Source of the DNA: SVQP01 sp045658965
GTDB lineage: Bacteria > Bacillota > Clostridia > Oscillospirales > CAG-272
NCBI GenBank assembly: GCA_045658965.1
Contig: JAZOVZ010000026.1
Location: 1 to 60,980, forward strand
DNA length: 60,980 nucleotides
Direction: 5' to 3'
Each line of letters starts with the position of its first letter. Within the stretch, counting starts at the first letter, position 1. The position numbers and the translations under genes were made by a program. The notes under the pieces are model-generated. The model saw nothing but the letters and a program-made list of their open reading frames with translations, had not been told where the DNA came from and made no database searches. Positions 1 through 7,666 of this stretch are shown in pieces.

Positions 1-756
1 CACTATGTAGAAGCCAAACAAGGCGAAGCAATATTTGTTAATGCCAATGCCCTTCATTTTGCCACACAGGTTAGCCAAAATAACGCAAAAGTGTATACAG
101 TTAGTTTTTTGCCGACTATATTTGCAAACGCTGAAGGAAATACAATTTATCGAAGGTTTTTTCTTCCGGTGTTACAGTCTCCTGTTAAGAGTTTTCTAAT
201 AACGGATTCGCAAAAAAACAGCAAAGATATTTTGGAGTATTTGACAAAAATATTCATGGAACACAGCAAACAAAATTATGATTACGAACTAAAATGTATT
301 GAATATATTAGCAATATTTGGCGCTCGACTTTGGCGTATCTTCAAGAAAACAAGGATACGCTTTCATTACAAAATATAGATCAGGAAAGTGAGAGAAAGG
401 CAAAAATTATACTGAATTATATTCACAATCATTATAATGAAAATATAAAAATTGATGAGATTGTTAAGTATGCCAAAGCAAGCCGAAGTGGATGCTTTCG
501 TTGTTTTCGGCAATACACAAGCAAAACTCCTATTGAGTATTTAACTGAATATCGTTTATCACGAGCTATACATTTAATGGTACAAACCGATAAATCAATG
601 ACACAAATTGCCTCAGAGTGTGGATTTTCTGATTCAAGTTACTTTGGAAAAATATTTTTGCGAAAGTATAAAATGACACCACTTCAATATAAAAAATGGA
701 TGCGTTCTGAAGCAATAGACAATACTATTCAAATAGATAAGATATTTAAAGTATAG
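1..756 (+). CDS. AraC-family transcriptional regulator (5' partial)
   Basis: DNA-binding transcription activator or repressor of the AraC/XylS family. The reading frame is open back to base 1 without a stop, so the gene starts upstream of the window; 251 codons are visible. The first ~90 visible residues look like the end of the cupin-like ligand-binding domain, and the last ~100 residues are the double helix-turn-helix, with IKIDEIVKYAKAS forming the first and ASECGFSDSSYFGKIF the second. The ligand and targets cannot be read from the sequence. It is AT-rich compared with most of the window. The family call is firm; the role is unknown. Confidence 0.9.
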   Translation, partial: HYVEAKQGEAIFVNANALHFATQVSQNNAKVYTVSFLPTIFANAEGNTIYRRFFLPVLQSPVKSFLITDSQKNSKDILEYLTKIFMEHSKQNYDYELKCIEYISNIWRSTLAYLQENKDTLSLQNIDQESERKAKIILNYIHNHYNENIKIDEIVKYAKASRSGCFRCFRQYTSKTPIEYLTEYRLSRAIHLMVQTDKSMTQIASECGFSDSSYFGKIFLRKYKMTPLQYKKWMRSEAIDNTIQIDKIFKV

Positions 757-915
757 CTACATAGCTTCGTTTGCAAGCATAGAGTTAAAATTCCGGCAGA
801 TCGGGGAACCTTTTAACTCCCATCATCGCCAAGGGATTAGTCTACCCTCGCGCAAAAAGTCGTGCATCTAAATCGGCCACTACGGTCGGTTGCATCTAAA
901 TCAGCCACACATCAC
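757..915. repeat. Copy 1 of a diverged repeat flanking the DUF3267 gene
   Basis: The ~85 bases after the AraC stop (starting CTACATAGCTTCGTTT) match, at roughly three quarters identity by eye, the bases from 2037 after the next gene (CTACATAGATTCGTTT). Both copies are followed by a hairpin with the same AAAGGG...CCCTTT stem. The rest of 757-1210 shows no convincing gene: a 93-codon open frame at 862-1143 has no ribosome binding site and crosses the hairpin. Confidence 0.55.
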
Positions 916-953
916 AACAGAAAAGGGTACGCAGCCGCGTGCCCTTTTCTGTT
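916..953. terminator. Strong hairpin, terminator-like
   Basis: A 17-bp stem (916-932 with 937-953, one G-U pair, four-base loop AGCC) containing AAAAGGG/CCCTTTT. It could end AraC transcription, although it lies 160 bases beyond the stop and has no long T-run outside the stem. Its counterpart is at 2134-2159. Confidence 0.5.
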
Positions 954-1214
954 GGTTGGGCTGTCCTTCCCCGATGCAGAACTGCGCCACTCGCGCATTT
1001 GCGCGCGTGGCTATTTGCGCGAAGTTTGGTTACCCGAACGGTTTTCTCAACCGCAAGCGCAAATAACAGTTCGTAAATCTGGCCCATTAGCCTTTGAACT
1101 TTCTTTTTTTGTTTCGACCCTAAAGTTTTTCAGAATTTTGTAGATGCATTTCCGCGCCGAGCCCCGCTCACCGCATCTTTTCGGTCTGTAGACAGATTCG
1201 AACCAGCGAAATGC

Positions 1215-1243
1215 TTGAAATGTTTACAAACTTGTGTTATAAT
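1215..1243 (+). promoter_or_regulatory. Sigma-A promoter of the DUF3267 gene
   Basis: TTGAAA (1215-1220), 17-base spacer, TATAAT (1238-1243). Transcription would start near 1250, which excludes the earlier in-frame ATG at 1211 and supports translation from 1268. Confidence 0.85.
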
Positions 1244-1267
1244 GAAATAACAAGGCAGGTGAAGCTA

Positions 1268-2017
1268 ATGAAGATCTCTTTTTTCAAAAACGAATCTCAT
1301 TTTCATCCACGTACATCGTATACTGTGGAAAACGCAGAAATAGTCAGTTTGAATCAAAAGACGCAAAGCTTGAAGAAGTATTCTACATGGTTGTTTATGC
1401 TCCCATTGTTGATTTTTACATTTATATTTTACAAAAATTTTGGTTCAAATTATACTGGTTTTATTGCCATAGTGATTCTTTGCCTTCCCATACATGAGTT
1501 ATGTCATGCCTTATTTTGTTGGATAACGGGAAGAAGGGTTGAAAGAATATTCTTTTTTCCATATAAACGAGTTTTTTCTGCTCCTACGGCGTATGTAAAA
1601 CCCGTTTTTGGAGTTTGGAATAAAAACCAAGTTGTTCTGTGGTCTTTATTCCCCCTCCTTTTGTTGTCGCTTGTTCCTGCATTGTTAGCCATTTTTATTC
1701 CATCTGTGAGAATATGGATGATATTTCTCTCACTATATAACCTTTCAGTATCAAACCTTGATATTATCGATATAGTTTGCTTTCTCAAATTGCCCAAAAA
1801 TTGTCTGCATTTTGGAGATATTATTCTGACGGTAAAGGAAGTTGATAAACCTGTTATAATTCATCGGCTATCGGTAACACCTAAACTTGATAAAATTGAT
1901 CATAGTTGCTTTCAATACGCCAACAACAAAATAACAGAAATAAATCCCTTCCCCGAATCGTCCGAAGTGAGTAAATTAAGGCAAGAATTTATCAACCAAT
2001 TTAATTTCGAATCGTAA
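1268..2017 (+). CDS. DUF3267-type membrane zinc metalloprotease
   Basis: Predicted integral-membrane metalloprotease of 249 aa. HELCH at residues 76-80 is an HExxH zinc motif inside a hydrophobic segment, as in the DUF3267 and M50-like families. Hydrophobic stretches lie near residues 41-55, 62-85 and 125-165, and the last ~75 residues are hydrophilic. The ATG at 1268 follows AGGTGA and lies just downstream of the promoter at 1215-1243. The gene is AT-rich and is bracketed by diverged copies of one repeat, which suggests it was acquired as a unit. The substrate is unknown. Confidence 0.75.
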   Translation: MKISFFKNESHFHPRTSYTVENAEIVSLNQKTQSLKKYSTWLFMLPLLIFTFIFYKNFGSNYTGFIAIVILCLPIHELCHALFCWITGRRVERIFFFPYKRVFSAPTAYVKPVFGVWNKNQVVLWSLFPLLLLSLVPALLAIFIPSVRIWMIFLSLYNLSVSNLDIIDIVCFLKLPKNCLHFGDIILTVKEVDKPVIIHRLSVTPKLDKIDHSCFQYANNKITEINPFPESSEVSKLRQEFINQFNFES

Positions 2018-2036
2018 ATATGTTCCCATATTTTTT

Positions 2037-2159
2037 CTACATAGATTCGTTTACAAGCATGGCGTTAAAAGTCCGGTAGAACGCGGATATTTTCAACCCG
2101 TCACTACCAAGAAATCGGAAGCATCTCTCACACAAAGGGCACGCGCCGCGTGCCCTTTT
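2037..2159. repeat. Copy 2 of the diverged flanking repeat, with hairpin
   Basis: Resembles 757-850 and ends in a perfect 11-bp stem (2134-2144 with 2148-2158, three-base loop) followed by a short T-run. In position it can serve as the terminator of the DUF3267 gene. Confidence 0.55.
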
Positions 2160-2183
2160 GTCATTGTTTCCCCCGTCATACAA

Positions 2184-2276
2184 GGCGCGGCGGGAGCAAG
2201 CCCCCGCCCTACAGGGCGCGGCGGGAGCAAGCCCCCGCCCTACAGGGCGCGGCGGGAGCAAGCCCCCGCCCTACGG
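2184..2276. repeat. Three tandem copies of a 31-bp GC-rich palindromic element
   Basis: Three head-to-tail 31-bp units beginning GGCGCGGCGGGAGCAAG, followed by a decayed fourth. Read on the minus strand each is GTAGGGCGGGGGCTTGCTCC and onward, the same element found at 6491, 10582, 37511 and, in frame, inside dnaE. Bases 2018-2436 hold no supported gene. Confidence 0.85.
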
Positions 2277-2344
2277 GGTGCGGTGGAGCAAGACGCGCCA
2301 TACGATAGTGATGCGCGCCATTTGAATATGCGCAAAATCCCCTC

Positions 2345-2373
2345 TTGCGTTTGAGGCAAACCTATGGTATAAT
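2345..2373 (+). promoter_or_regulatory. Probable sigma-A promoter of the DUF4091 gene
   Basis: TTGCGT (2345-2350), 17-base spacer, TATAAT (2368-2373), about 64 bases before the start codon at 2437. Confidence 0.7.
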
Positions 2374-2436
2374 AAGGGAAAGACAACTCAGCTATCTCAT
2401 TCGCGCCCCCAACCTATTTCAAATGGAGGAACAAAT

Positions 2437-4107
2437 ATGCGTTACGTTGTTGTTGATACTGCAGAATTTACCTACCCCGACAGATTTGATTACCCGACTG
2501 CATCTGCATCCGCTGCGCTGGACACTCCGCGCGGTACGCTTGCCACCTTTCAGATCCTTTTGGACGGGCTTTGCGCTGATCACGTAAAAGCAAACTGGCT
2601 GCCCCGAGAGATCTACCACGACGACGCGCTGTGGGAGCAAGCCGCACTCGGCTTTGCGCGCATGGGCGGCGTACAGATTCAAACCGACCTCCCCTTCGAT
2701 ATCGAATGGTACACGCTCGTGCCGGTTACGGTGGAGCAAAACTACGGTCTTGCCGAAGCTGACGTCAAGCCCCCGCACTTCCCCGTACGCCAAGCTCCCT
2801 ATCGCGTATACGATTGTCTGCGTCCCTTTGACGGCACGCTTGACGTGGGCGTATGTGACGGCAGAGAGCAGGACACCGACATTGGCGGCGTGTTTGGGGC
2901 GATCGTCATTCCCGCAGACGCACAACCCGGCGAATATACCGCAACTGTGGACATCACGGCAGGTGAACAGAGCGTGTCCGTACCGCTTACGCTGACCGTT
3001 TACAAGGCGCGCGTGCCCGAAAAGGAGTCCTTGACCATCATTCAAGGCTACGGGCAGAATTTTGTGACAAGCTACCACGGCGTGCGCTGGGGCTCGGATG
3101 CATTCTACGCGCTGGACGACGCCTACGTCAAAGCCCTGCGCAGAATGCGCCAGAATATGACCTACACGGGCGGCGTCAAGGTGACCGAGGTGGGCAAGAA
3201 TCAATACGAATTTGACTTTTCCGCTATGGAGCAGGACATGCGCCGCAAGCTCTCGCAAGGAATCAAATACTTTAACGGCCCGTCTGTCGGTTGGCGACAG
3301 AGCTGGCATTCCTCGACCATTCTGGTCAACGGCACCATCCCCTCCATGAGCTACGAGGGCTACTGCTACCTCAAGCAATACCTGCCCGCCCTGCACGAAA
3401 TGCTTGCGCGCAACGGCTGGCTTGACATATTCATGATGGGCATTGCCGACGAGCCCAATGCAGAAAACTGCACCGAATGGCGCGCCCTTGCCGGTCTTGT
3501 GCACAAGATCGTGCCCGATATCAAGCTGATCGACGCCATGAGCTACGGCAATATTCACGGTGCGCTGAACGTATGGGTCCCCTTAAACATGGAATACGAT
3601 AAGCACCAAGCCGAGATCGAGACCTTCCGCGAGGACGGCTCCGAGATCTGGCACTACGTTTGCTGTGGGCCGCGCAGCCAGGATTACATCAACCGTTTTT
3701 TGGACTATCCCCTGCTCTCCACCCGCTATTTGTTCTGGGGCAACTACCGCCACTCGCTGACGGGATATTTGCACTGGGCGTCAAACTCCTATCAGCCCGG
3801 GCAAGACCCTTTCAGACAAAACTGCCCCTCGCACACCAATACGGACTCGGTCATCACCCTGCCTCCGGGAGACACGCACCTGCTCTACCCAGGCGAGCAC
3901 GGTCCTTGGCTGTCTGTACGCGGTGAGGCGCAGCGTATGGGCGCAGAGGAATGTGAAATGCTGCTCTCTCTTGCCAAGACCGACAAGCAGGCAGCAGACG
4001 AGATCTGCCAAAAGGTATTCCGCACTTTCCGCAACGTGGAATACGACGTACAGAAATTCCGCGCGGCAAGAGCCGAGCTGCTCAAGGCTTTGAGCGATGC
4101 ACAATAA
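2437..4107 (+). CDS. DUF4091-domain, glycoside-hydrolase-like protein
   Basis: A 556-aa protein with a beta-rich N-terminal part (about residues 1-190) and a TIM-barrel-like part resembling DUF4091 proteins, which belong to the glycosidase superfamily. The segment FMMGIADEPN places D338 and E339 where an acidic catalytic residue is usual, and YLFWGNYRHSLTGYLHWAS (around 425-445) is typical of the DUF4091 core. No signal peptide is visible, so it probably acts in the cytoplasm. The start follows GGAGGA. It stands alone, with its own promoter and terminator. The sugar specificity cannot be read from the sequence. Confidence 0.7.
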   Translation: MRYVVVDTAEFTYPDRFDYPTASASAALDTPRGTLATFQILLDGLCADHVKANWLPREIYHDDALWEQAALGFARMGGVQIQTDLPFDIEWYTLVPVTVEQNYGLAEADVKPPHFPVRQAPYRVYDCLRPFDGTLDVGVCDGREQDTDIGGVFGAIVIPADAQPGEYTATVDITAGEQSVSVPLTLTVYKARVPEKESLTIIQGYGQNFVTSYHGVRWGSDAFYALDDAYVKALRRMRQNMTYTGGVKVTEVGKNQYEFDFSAMEQDMRRKLSQGIKYFNGPSVGWRQSWHSSTILVNGTIPSMSYEGYCYLKQYLPALHEMLARNGWLDIFMMGIADEPNAENCTEWRALAGLVHKIVPDIKLIDAMSYGNIHGALNVWVPLNMEYDKHQAEIETFREDGSEIWHYVCCGPRSQDYINRFLDYPLLSTRYLFWGNYRHSLTGYLHWASNSYQPGQDPFRQNCPSHTNTDSVITLPPGDTHLLYPGEHGPWLSVRGEAQRMGAEECEMLLSLAKTDKQAADEICQKVFRTFRNVEYDVQKFRAARAELLKALSDAQ

Positions 4108-4122
4108 CAGTATAAAAAAATC

Positions 4123-4149
4123 CGAAAGCCGCGGCTTTCGTATTTTTTC
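4123..4149 (+). terminator. Rho-independent terminator
   Basis: Stem CGAAAGCC/GGCTTTCG (4123-4140) followed by TATTTTTTC. It lies between two convergent genes. Confidence 0.9.
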
Positions 4150-4155
4150 TTGGAT

Positions 4156-5880
4156 TTATTGCGCTTTTTCCCACGTCTGCACGATGCGGATCGCGCCGTC
4201 TGCGTAGGTCAGCTTAAGCACGTCACCGGGGTTCACCAGCACGATCTGCTCATTCTTCTCGTTAAATTCCACGCGGTATACAGCACCGTCCTGTGCGGTA
4301 ACGTACGCATAAGTCACGCCCTGCAAGCTAAGGAACTGCACCGATTGCACCGTGATCTCGGCTTGCTTGGTATCCACCTGCCCCTGCACGTCCACACCGC
4401 TTTGCGACAGCATTTTCAGATACGCTGCCACAGCATCCTGTTGCGTCTCACCCGTGGCAACCATGGTGTACTGGCGCACGTTGACCAGCGCATACAGCTT
4501 AACAAGTCCGTTGTTATCCTTGAGCACCATGATATAGGTGGGAACGCCCGAGATATTGACCAAGGACGGGAAGGATGCAACGTATTCCTTTTCCTGCACC
4601 TCGCCCTCGGCAGCGTGCATAGCGGAATGCTCCTCTGCACCGATAACGGGATAGAACCGATACTCACCCGTGCGCGCGTTGGACAGAATAAAGCCGATGT
4701 TGGAGGCATCCGAGGTGACCGAGGTGACACCCGTGAAATACCACACGTCATCGTCAAACATCAGGTAACCAAAGTCATCGGTCGTCTGCTTACAGCCCTG
4801 GTTTCCAATGATGCTGTTGATAAAGCCACCCGAATAAATGCCCTGCCAATCGTATTTTTCGCAGGCAAGGTCGCCGTCAAATACCACGTCCACCCATTGC
4901 GGTACGTCCTCGACTGCATACAGCGTGCTGCTGCCGTCCAAGGGATTGAAAATGATCAGCTCTTCAACGTCATATGCGCCAAACAGTCCCACGCGAGGAG
5001 TATAGCAGGAAATGCAATAGTAAGGGTTCCCCTGCTCGTCTACCTCAAAGCTGACGTCCTGCATATCAAAGATTTTGGTGGGATAGTCAAAGCGCAGCTT
5101 GCGCATCAGATCGTCCTCAAAATAGCCGCTTTGCGCATAGCGGATGCCGCCCTTGGCTTCGTAATACTCTGCGGTATTACCCAAGGTATCCACCATGATG
5201 TAACCGGGAATGCCGTTTGCACGGTTGCCGATCCACTTGAAGAATCCGTCATACTCCAGATGCGTGATCTTAATCGGCTTGCCTTGGTAATTGATTTGCG
5301 TATAATCATCACTGACCACGTATTGCGACACCACATTGGAAAGTGCACCCAGCTTACGGTCACCCAGCATACGCGCAGAGTTGGTGTCCATGAGTGCTAT
5401 GTTGGTGATCTCCTTGGTTTCGGGCATATCCGCGTCAAAATCGCGCTCCTCTACCGTGATCACTTCCGCATAAGCAGTTGCATTGAATACCACAGACGAG
5501 AAGATCATACCGAGCGCCAGCACCGCAATCGGAATGGCGATCAGCACGCACATGATAATCGAGAGTGCGCCCTTATCAAACAGTCGCTTCCAGGACGGAC
5601 GCTTGGAGCCTGTGCGCACACCGCGCAACAGATCTACCAGGTCAATACTCTTGAAATACTGACGAAAAGACGAAAAATCCAAGGCGCGCAACGCAAGAGC
5701 GAGGCACACTAGGCTAAACAGCATGAAAAACCAAAACTGCTCACTCATGGGATTGAGCGGCGGCAGTCGGAAATAATAGTAAGCACCGATCGCGCACGCC
5801 GCCACGATCAACCGCAGGACGGTGAAGATGACCGTATTGAGCTTATCGGGCGCGGCTTGTTTATCAGATTTTTTAGCCAT
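4156..5880 (-). CDS. Membrane-anchored protein of unknown function
   Basis: A 574-aa protein that I do not recognise. Three hydrophobic segments (about residues 15-37, 48-66 and 104-130) are followed by a ~440-residue part predicted to lie outside the membrane, with mixed beta-strand character and no catalytic motif that I can see. The ATG at 5880 has an ideal AAGGAGG; an upstream in-frame start at 5964 would lie before the promoter. Topology suggests an envelope role. It is divergent from the lipoprotein at 5979, and their control regions overlap. Confidence 0.6.
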   Translation of the reverse strand: MAKKSDKQAAPDKLNTVIFTVLRLIVAACAIGAYYYFRLPPLNPMSEQFWFFMLFSLVCLALALRALDFSSFRQYFKSIDLVDLLRGVRTGSKRPSWKRLFDKGALSIIMCVLIAIPIAVLALGMIFSSVVFNATAYAEVITVEERDFDADMPETKEITNIALMDTNSARMLGDRKLGALSNVVSQYVVSDDYTQINYQGKPIKITHLEYDGFFKWIGNRANGIPGYIMVDTLGNTAEYYEAKGGIRYAQSGYFEDDLMRKLRFDYPTKIFDMQDVSFEVDEQGNPYYCISCYTPRVGLFGAYDVEELIIFNPLDGSSTLYAVEDVPQWVDVVFDGDLACEKYDWQGIYSGGFINSIIGNQGCKQTTDDFGYLMFDDDVWYFTGVTSVTSDASNIGFILSNARTGEYRFYPVIGAEEHSAMHAAEGEVQEKEYVASFPSLVNISGVPTYIMVLKDNNGLVKLYALVNVRQYTMVATGETQQDAVAAYLKMLSQSGVDVQGQVDTKQAEITVQSVQFLSLQGVTYAYVTAQDGAVYRVEFNEKNEQIVLVNPGDVLKLTYADGAIRIVQTWEKAQ

Positions 5881-5907
5881 AAGGAATCCCTCCTTGTCTT
5901 TTTTCTT

Positions 5908-5936
5908 ATTATAGCATATTTTTCCGCCCTTGTCAA
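5908..5936 (-). promoter_or_regulatory. Consensus sigma-A promoter of the 4156-5880 gene
   Basis: On the minus strand: TTGACA (5931-5936), 17 bases, TATAAT (5908-5913). Both boxes match consensus exactly. Confidence 0.92.
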
Positions 5937-5978
5937 ATATATCTATACTAATAAAACAATGCACAAACGGAGGGGTTC

Positions 5979-6476
5979 ATGAGAAAATTACGCGTGCCTT
6001 TGTTGATTTTGAGCATTCTGCTCCTGCTTTGCGGCTGCGCCAAAGAGCAAGCAAGTGCCGCGCAGGTACTTGACGCGCTGGTTGCAGCGGAGATCGGGCT
6101 GCCTGCAGGGCAAATTCACCTGTCCGCAGCCCCCGAAGACTCGACAGCATACCTCTCCCCCGAGCTGATGGCGGCTCTGTACGGAGAGGGAGAGCTGCCA
6201 TGGCAGCTCTCCCTTGCAGAGGATTACGGGCTTTTTTTAAGCACGGCGCAGCACCCTTGCGAGTTTGCGGTGTTTCGCTGTTACGCACGCAGCGACACCG
6301 ATGAGATTGCTGCCATGTGCCTTGCTCGGTTGGACACCTTGCGCATCCATTACAAGGACACGCAGTATGCGTCGCATACCCAAAACGCACGGGTAGTCGT
6401 GATCGGCAAATACGTCCTTTTGCTGATCAGTTCGGACCCCGAGCACGCCCTTGGCGCAGCCGAGCGGGTGATTTGA
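5979..6476 (+). CDS. DUF4358-like lipoprotein
   Basis: A 165-aa exported protein. The signal peptide has a hydrophobic core and a lipobox ending LLCGC, so the mature chain is expected to be lipid-anchored outside the membrane. The remaining ~145 residues resemble DUF4358, a small domain found in clostridial lipoproteins; its function is unknown. GGAGGGG precedes the ATG. It is transcribed divergently from the unknown membrane protein at 4156-5880, which may indicate a shared envelope context. Confidence 0.65.
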   Translation: MRKLRVPLLILSILLLLCGCAKEQASAAQVLDALVAAEIGLPAGQIHLSAAPEDSTAYLSPELMAALYGEGELPWQLSLAEDYGLFLSTAQHPCEFAVFRCYARSDTDEIAAMCLARLDTLRIHYKDTQYASHTQNARVVVIGKYVLLLISSDPEHALGAAERVI

Positions 6477-6490
6477 CGCTTCAACAACGT

Positions 6491-6559
6491 GGGGCGGGGG
6501 CTTGCTCCCGCCCTACCGCATTGTCCTTGTTTCGCGGCGGCAACAAGCCACCGCCCTAC
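6491..6559. repeat. Two GTAGGG-type palindromic elements
   Basis: 6491-6516 and 6534-6559 are two minus-strand copies of the interspersed palindrome (GTAGGGCGGGGGCTTGCTCC type). They lie between the ends of two convergent genes. Confidence 0.8.
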
Positions 6560-6572
6560 CGACGCGGATAGG

Positions 6573-7025
6573 TTAACGCGTTAACAGCGTGATCACGTAA
6601 TAGATCACGCCCCACACAGCTCCGCTGACCACGCCGTACAGCAGCACAGGCCCTGCAACCGTGAAAATCTTTGCACCAACGCCTAAGATCAACCCCTCGG
6701 ACTTTGCATCCAAGGCGGGCGACGCAACGGCATTGGCAAAGCCCGTAATGGGTACCAACGTGCCTGCTCCCGCGCGCTTGGCGATATTGTCGAACACACC
6801 AAGCCCCGTGAGCAATACGGCAAGAGCAACCAACGTCACGGACACAAGCGTTGCGCTGCTCTCTTTTTCCATGCCGCATACCTCACCGTATACCCATGAC
6901 AGCAGCTGGGCAAAGGCGCAAATGCCGCCGCCCACGCAAAACGCCCACACGCAATCCTTTGCCACGGGGGAGCGCGGCGCACGTGCACGCACGTATTTTT
7001 GGTATTGCTTTTTATCCATGTTCAT
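6573..7025 (-). CDS. spoVAC: Stage V sporulation protein AC
   Basis: SpoVAC is an inner spore-membrane protein of the SpoVA channel, which imports dipicolinic acid into the forespore and releases it at germination. The 150-aa chain aligns by eye with the Bacillus protein along its length: a hydrophilic start, a YxxxxxxxxP-type segment, then VGGGICAFAQ, LLTGLGVFD, GAGTLVPITGFANA and SEGLILGVG. GAGGA precedes the ATG at 7025. Its usual partners spoVAD and spoVAE are not adjacent. A consensus sigma-G promoter lies upstream, matching the forespore expression known for spoVA genes. Confidence 0.93.
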   Translation of the reverse strand: MNMDKKQYQKYVRARAPRSPVAKDCVWAFCVGGGICAFAQLLSWVYGEVCGMEKESSATLVSVTLVALAVLLTGLGVFDNIAKRAGAGTLVPITGFANAVASPALDAKSEGLILGVGAKIFTVAGPVLLYGVVSGAVWGVIYYVITLLTR

Positions 7026-7089
7026 AATCGTTCGTTCCTCTCTGTCTGCCGATCAGTCAACAGCCCGGCAGACCAACGTGATACGCTCA

Positions 7090-7119
7090 TAGTATGAGGA
7101 AAGGAGCACCGCAATATGC
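7090..7119 (-). promoter_or_regulatory. Sigma-G (forespore) promoter of spoVAC
   Basis: On the minus strand: GCATA (7115-7119), an 18-base spacer, then CATACTA (7090-7096). This fits every position of the published Bacillus consensus GHATR-N18-CATDHTA. The start codon is 65 bases downstream. The -35 box sits inside the hairpin that follows the neighbouring gene. Confidence 0.85.
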
Positions 7120-7129
7120 GGTGCTCCTT
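7101..7129. terminator. Hairpin between the 7137 gene and spoVAC
   Basis: Perfect inverted repeat AAAGGAGCACCGC/GCGGTGCTCCTTT with a short loop. The T-run in the minus direction is weak (TTTCC). It probably separates the 7137-7601 transcript from spoVAC while also carrying the sigma-G -35 box. Confidence 0.65.
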
Positions 7130-7136
7130 TTGCCAA

Positions 7137-7601
7137 TTACAGGTAGCTTTGCATTCTCTGCACGTTGCCCTGCTCAAACTCGATCATCTCGCGGCAAAGG
7201 CGCAGCGATTTTTCGCTGACGTGGCAGTTTTCATACTCGCGCAAAAGCTTGACCGAATCTGTAATGTTCATATTACTTCCCTCGATCACCATCTCGGCAA
7301 TATGCGAGGTGTCCGAATCCATCAAGGTGTTGACATTGATGCCCACCTTAGTGGTCATCTTCTGCCAAAAGCTTGCACCCTGCGCCTCGTTTCCCTGCTC
7401 ACACAGATATTCCTCGGCTCTCTTGGCATATCCCTCGTAGCCGTCCAGCTGTGCGGTCAGGTCGCGGCGCAAGCTGCTGTCCGCCACCTTGGGCAAGAGA
7501 GAAAGCAATGCCTCCGAGCCCATTTTTGCATTTTGATAAATCTCCTCGAGCAGCGCACCGGTCGTTCCCTTGCGCGCACTCTGATTGATCGTGCTTTGCA
7601 T
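7137..7601 (-). CDS. Conserved helical-bundle protein, function unknown
   Basis: A 154-aa, almost entirely helical soluble protein. Its spacing of acidic, His and Tyr residues (for example EEIYQNAKMGSEAL, LDGYEGYAKRAEEYL and REMIEFEQGNVQRMQ) recalls four-helix-bundle, ferritin-like or DUF2383-type proteins, but I see no clear metal-ligand pattern and make no functional claim. GGAGG stands five bases before the ATG at 7601, so the in-frame codons further upstream are not used. It lies between sdaA and spoVAC on the same strand. Confidence 0.6.
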   Translation of the reverse strand: MQSTINQSARKGTTGALLEEIYQNAKMGSEALLSLLPKVADSSLRRDLTAQLDGYEGYAKRAEEYLCEQGNEAQGASFWQKMTTKVGINVNTLMDSDTSHIAEMVIEGSNMNITDSVKLLREYENCHVSEKSLRLCREMIEFEQGNVQRMQSYL

Positions 7602-7666
7602 ACCGTCCTCCAAAAATTCATACTTGTACGGACAGTATGCGCGAAAACGCATTTTTTATGTAAAAA

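Noticed and set aside
862..1143. A 93-codon open frame on the plus strand
   Set aside because: It crosses a strong 17-bp hairpin, has no ribosome binding site, and its composition matches non-coding DNA around it.
4150..5712. Long open frame antisense to the unknown membrane protein gene
   Set aside because: Shadow of the minus-strand gene, which has a perfect promoter, AAGGAGG and a hydrophobicity pattern; the antisense product has none of these.
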